In this document: positions 39,207-39,281 of the stretch, in pieces
Position numbering within the stretch: the first letter of the stretch is position 1
Layout of the letters: the number at the start of each line of letters is the position of its first letter
Position numbers and translations under genes: made by a program
The notes under the pieces: generated by a model
Databases searched by the model: none
Told to the model about the DNA's origin: nothing
Seen by the model: the letters and a program-made list of their open reading frames with translations, nothing else
Source: Lachnospiraceae bacterium
GTDB lineage: Bacteria; Bacillota; Clostridia; Lachnospirales; Lachnospiraceae
Length of the DNA: 39,281 bases
NCBI GenBank assembly: GCA_009911505.1
Contig: QXXL01000018.1
Coordinates: forward strand, 1 to 39,281
Reading direction: 5' to 3'

Positions 39207-39281
39207 TGGATGGGGCAGGACTCGAACCTGCGGTGTTTCTGTGTGACGGATTTACAGTCCGCTGCCCTCGCCGCTAGGCAT
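39207..39281 (-). tRNA. tRNA-Tyr (GUA anticodon), 5' end beyond window
   Basis: On the minus strand the anticodon stem CGGA/TCCG encloses CTGTAAA, giving anticodon GTA. The variable arm is long, as in bacterial tRNA-Tyr, and the T arm GCAGG-TTCGAGT-CCTGC leads to acceptor CCCATCC plus discriminator A. The 5' acceptor bases lie past the window end. Confidence 0.9.

Noticed and set aside
1..39281. CRISPR array
   Set aside because: No regularly spaced identical repeats with unique spacers were seen; the direct repeats present are pairs with genes between them.
1..39281. Insertion sequence or transposase
   Set aside because: No DDE, serine or tyrosine recombinase motif was found. The Rpn-type genes are sometimes labelled transposases but have a nuclease core and no terminal inverted repeats here.

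Overview
The window reads as mobile or accessory DNA from a Bacillota genome, most likely Clostridia of the Lachnospiraceae type. Pointers are strong AAAGGAGG-type ribosome sites, several TTG/GTG starts, moderately high GC in the core genes, a Gram-positive Tad-type pilus locus with only one prepilin peptidase domain and no secretin, a SpoVT/AbrB-type regulator and a BlaI/BlaR1 pair. No relaxase, integrase, replication initiator or ribosomal operon is visible, so chromosomal island, large plasmid or plasmid-like prophage cannot be told apart. The right edge carries two tRNA genes (Ser-GCU, Tyr-GUA) on the minus strand.

Layout: (1) 1-1720, minus strand, AT-rich: two unrecognised proteins and an overlapping antitoxin/ParE-RelE toxin pair. 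(2) 1804-3116: two near-identical ~195-bp promoter/leader modules, one in front of a beta-order DNA methyltransferase, the other in front of the pilus operon; both feed genes starting with TTG. (3) 3124-13171: a Tad-like pilus operon with TadE-like pseudopilins, a large secreted Trp-rich protein, prepilin peptidase, CpaB/RcpC, TadZ, CpaF/TadA, TadB, TadC and a Flp-like small pilin, closed by a terminator. (4) 13336-15575: zinc-finger protein, a small sigma factor and two unknowns. (5) 15590-16092: a separate AT-rich gene with its own promoter and a HEPN-like R-x4-H motif. (6) 16146-28768: ssb, a membrane protein, a MoxR/CobS-like AAA+ ATPase, an XRE regulator, a VWA protein with an HExxH-type motif, then a SpoVT-like regulator, a second small sigma factor, a second methyltransferase-like protein and a run of unrecognised small proteins. 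(7) 28801-32252: NAD-dependent DNA ligase and two tandem paralogues of unknown function. (8) 32334-34392: a frameshifted Rpn-family nuclease with an internal start for its C-terminal tail, followed by two free-standing copies of related tails and a second PD-(D/E)XK-like gene. (9) 34397-37209: BlaR1/BlaI module on the minus strand, bracketed by a direct repeat. (10) 37373-39084: Ku and a stand-alone ATP-dependent ligase, i.e. a minimal NHEJ pair, then the tRNAs.

The most interesting signals are non-coding. Two ~108-nt putative RNAs, one upstream of ssb and one upstream of ligA, share a sigma-70-type promoter, a first hairpin whose inner stem differs in sequence but not in pairing, an identical 14-nt block and a two-level terminator hairpin. 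They look like paralogous small RNAs or attenuator leaders linking the element's DNA-metabolism genes. The duplicated promoter/leader of region 2 carries three helically phased TGGCACA repeats and couples the methyltransferase to the pilus operon. The Rpn locus looks like a toxin with an intragenic antitoxin that has seeded an array of tail-only genes.

All functional calls come from reading motifs by eye; no database search, folding program or alignment was run.
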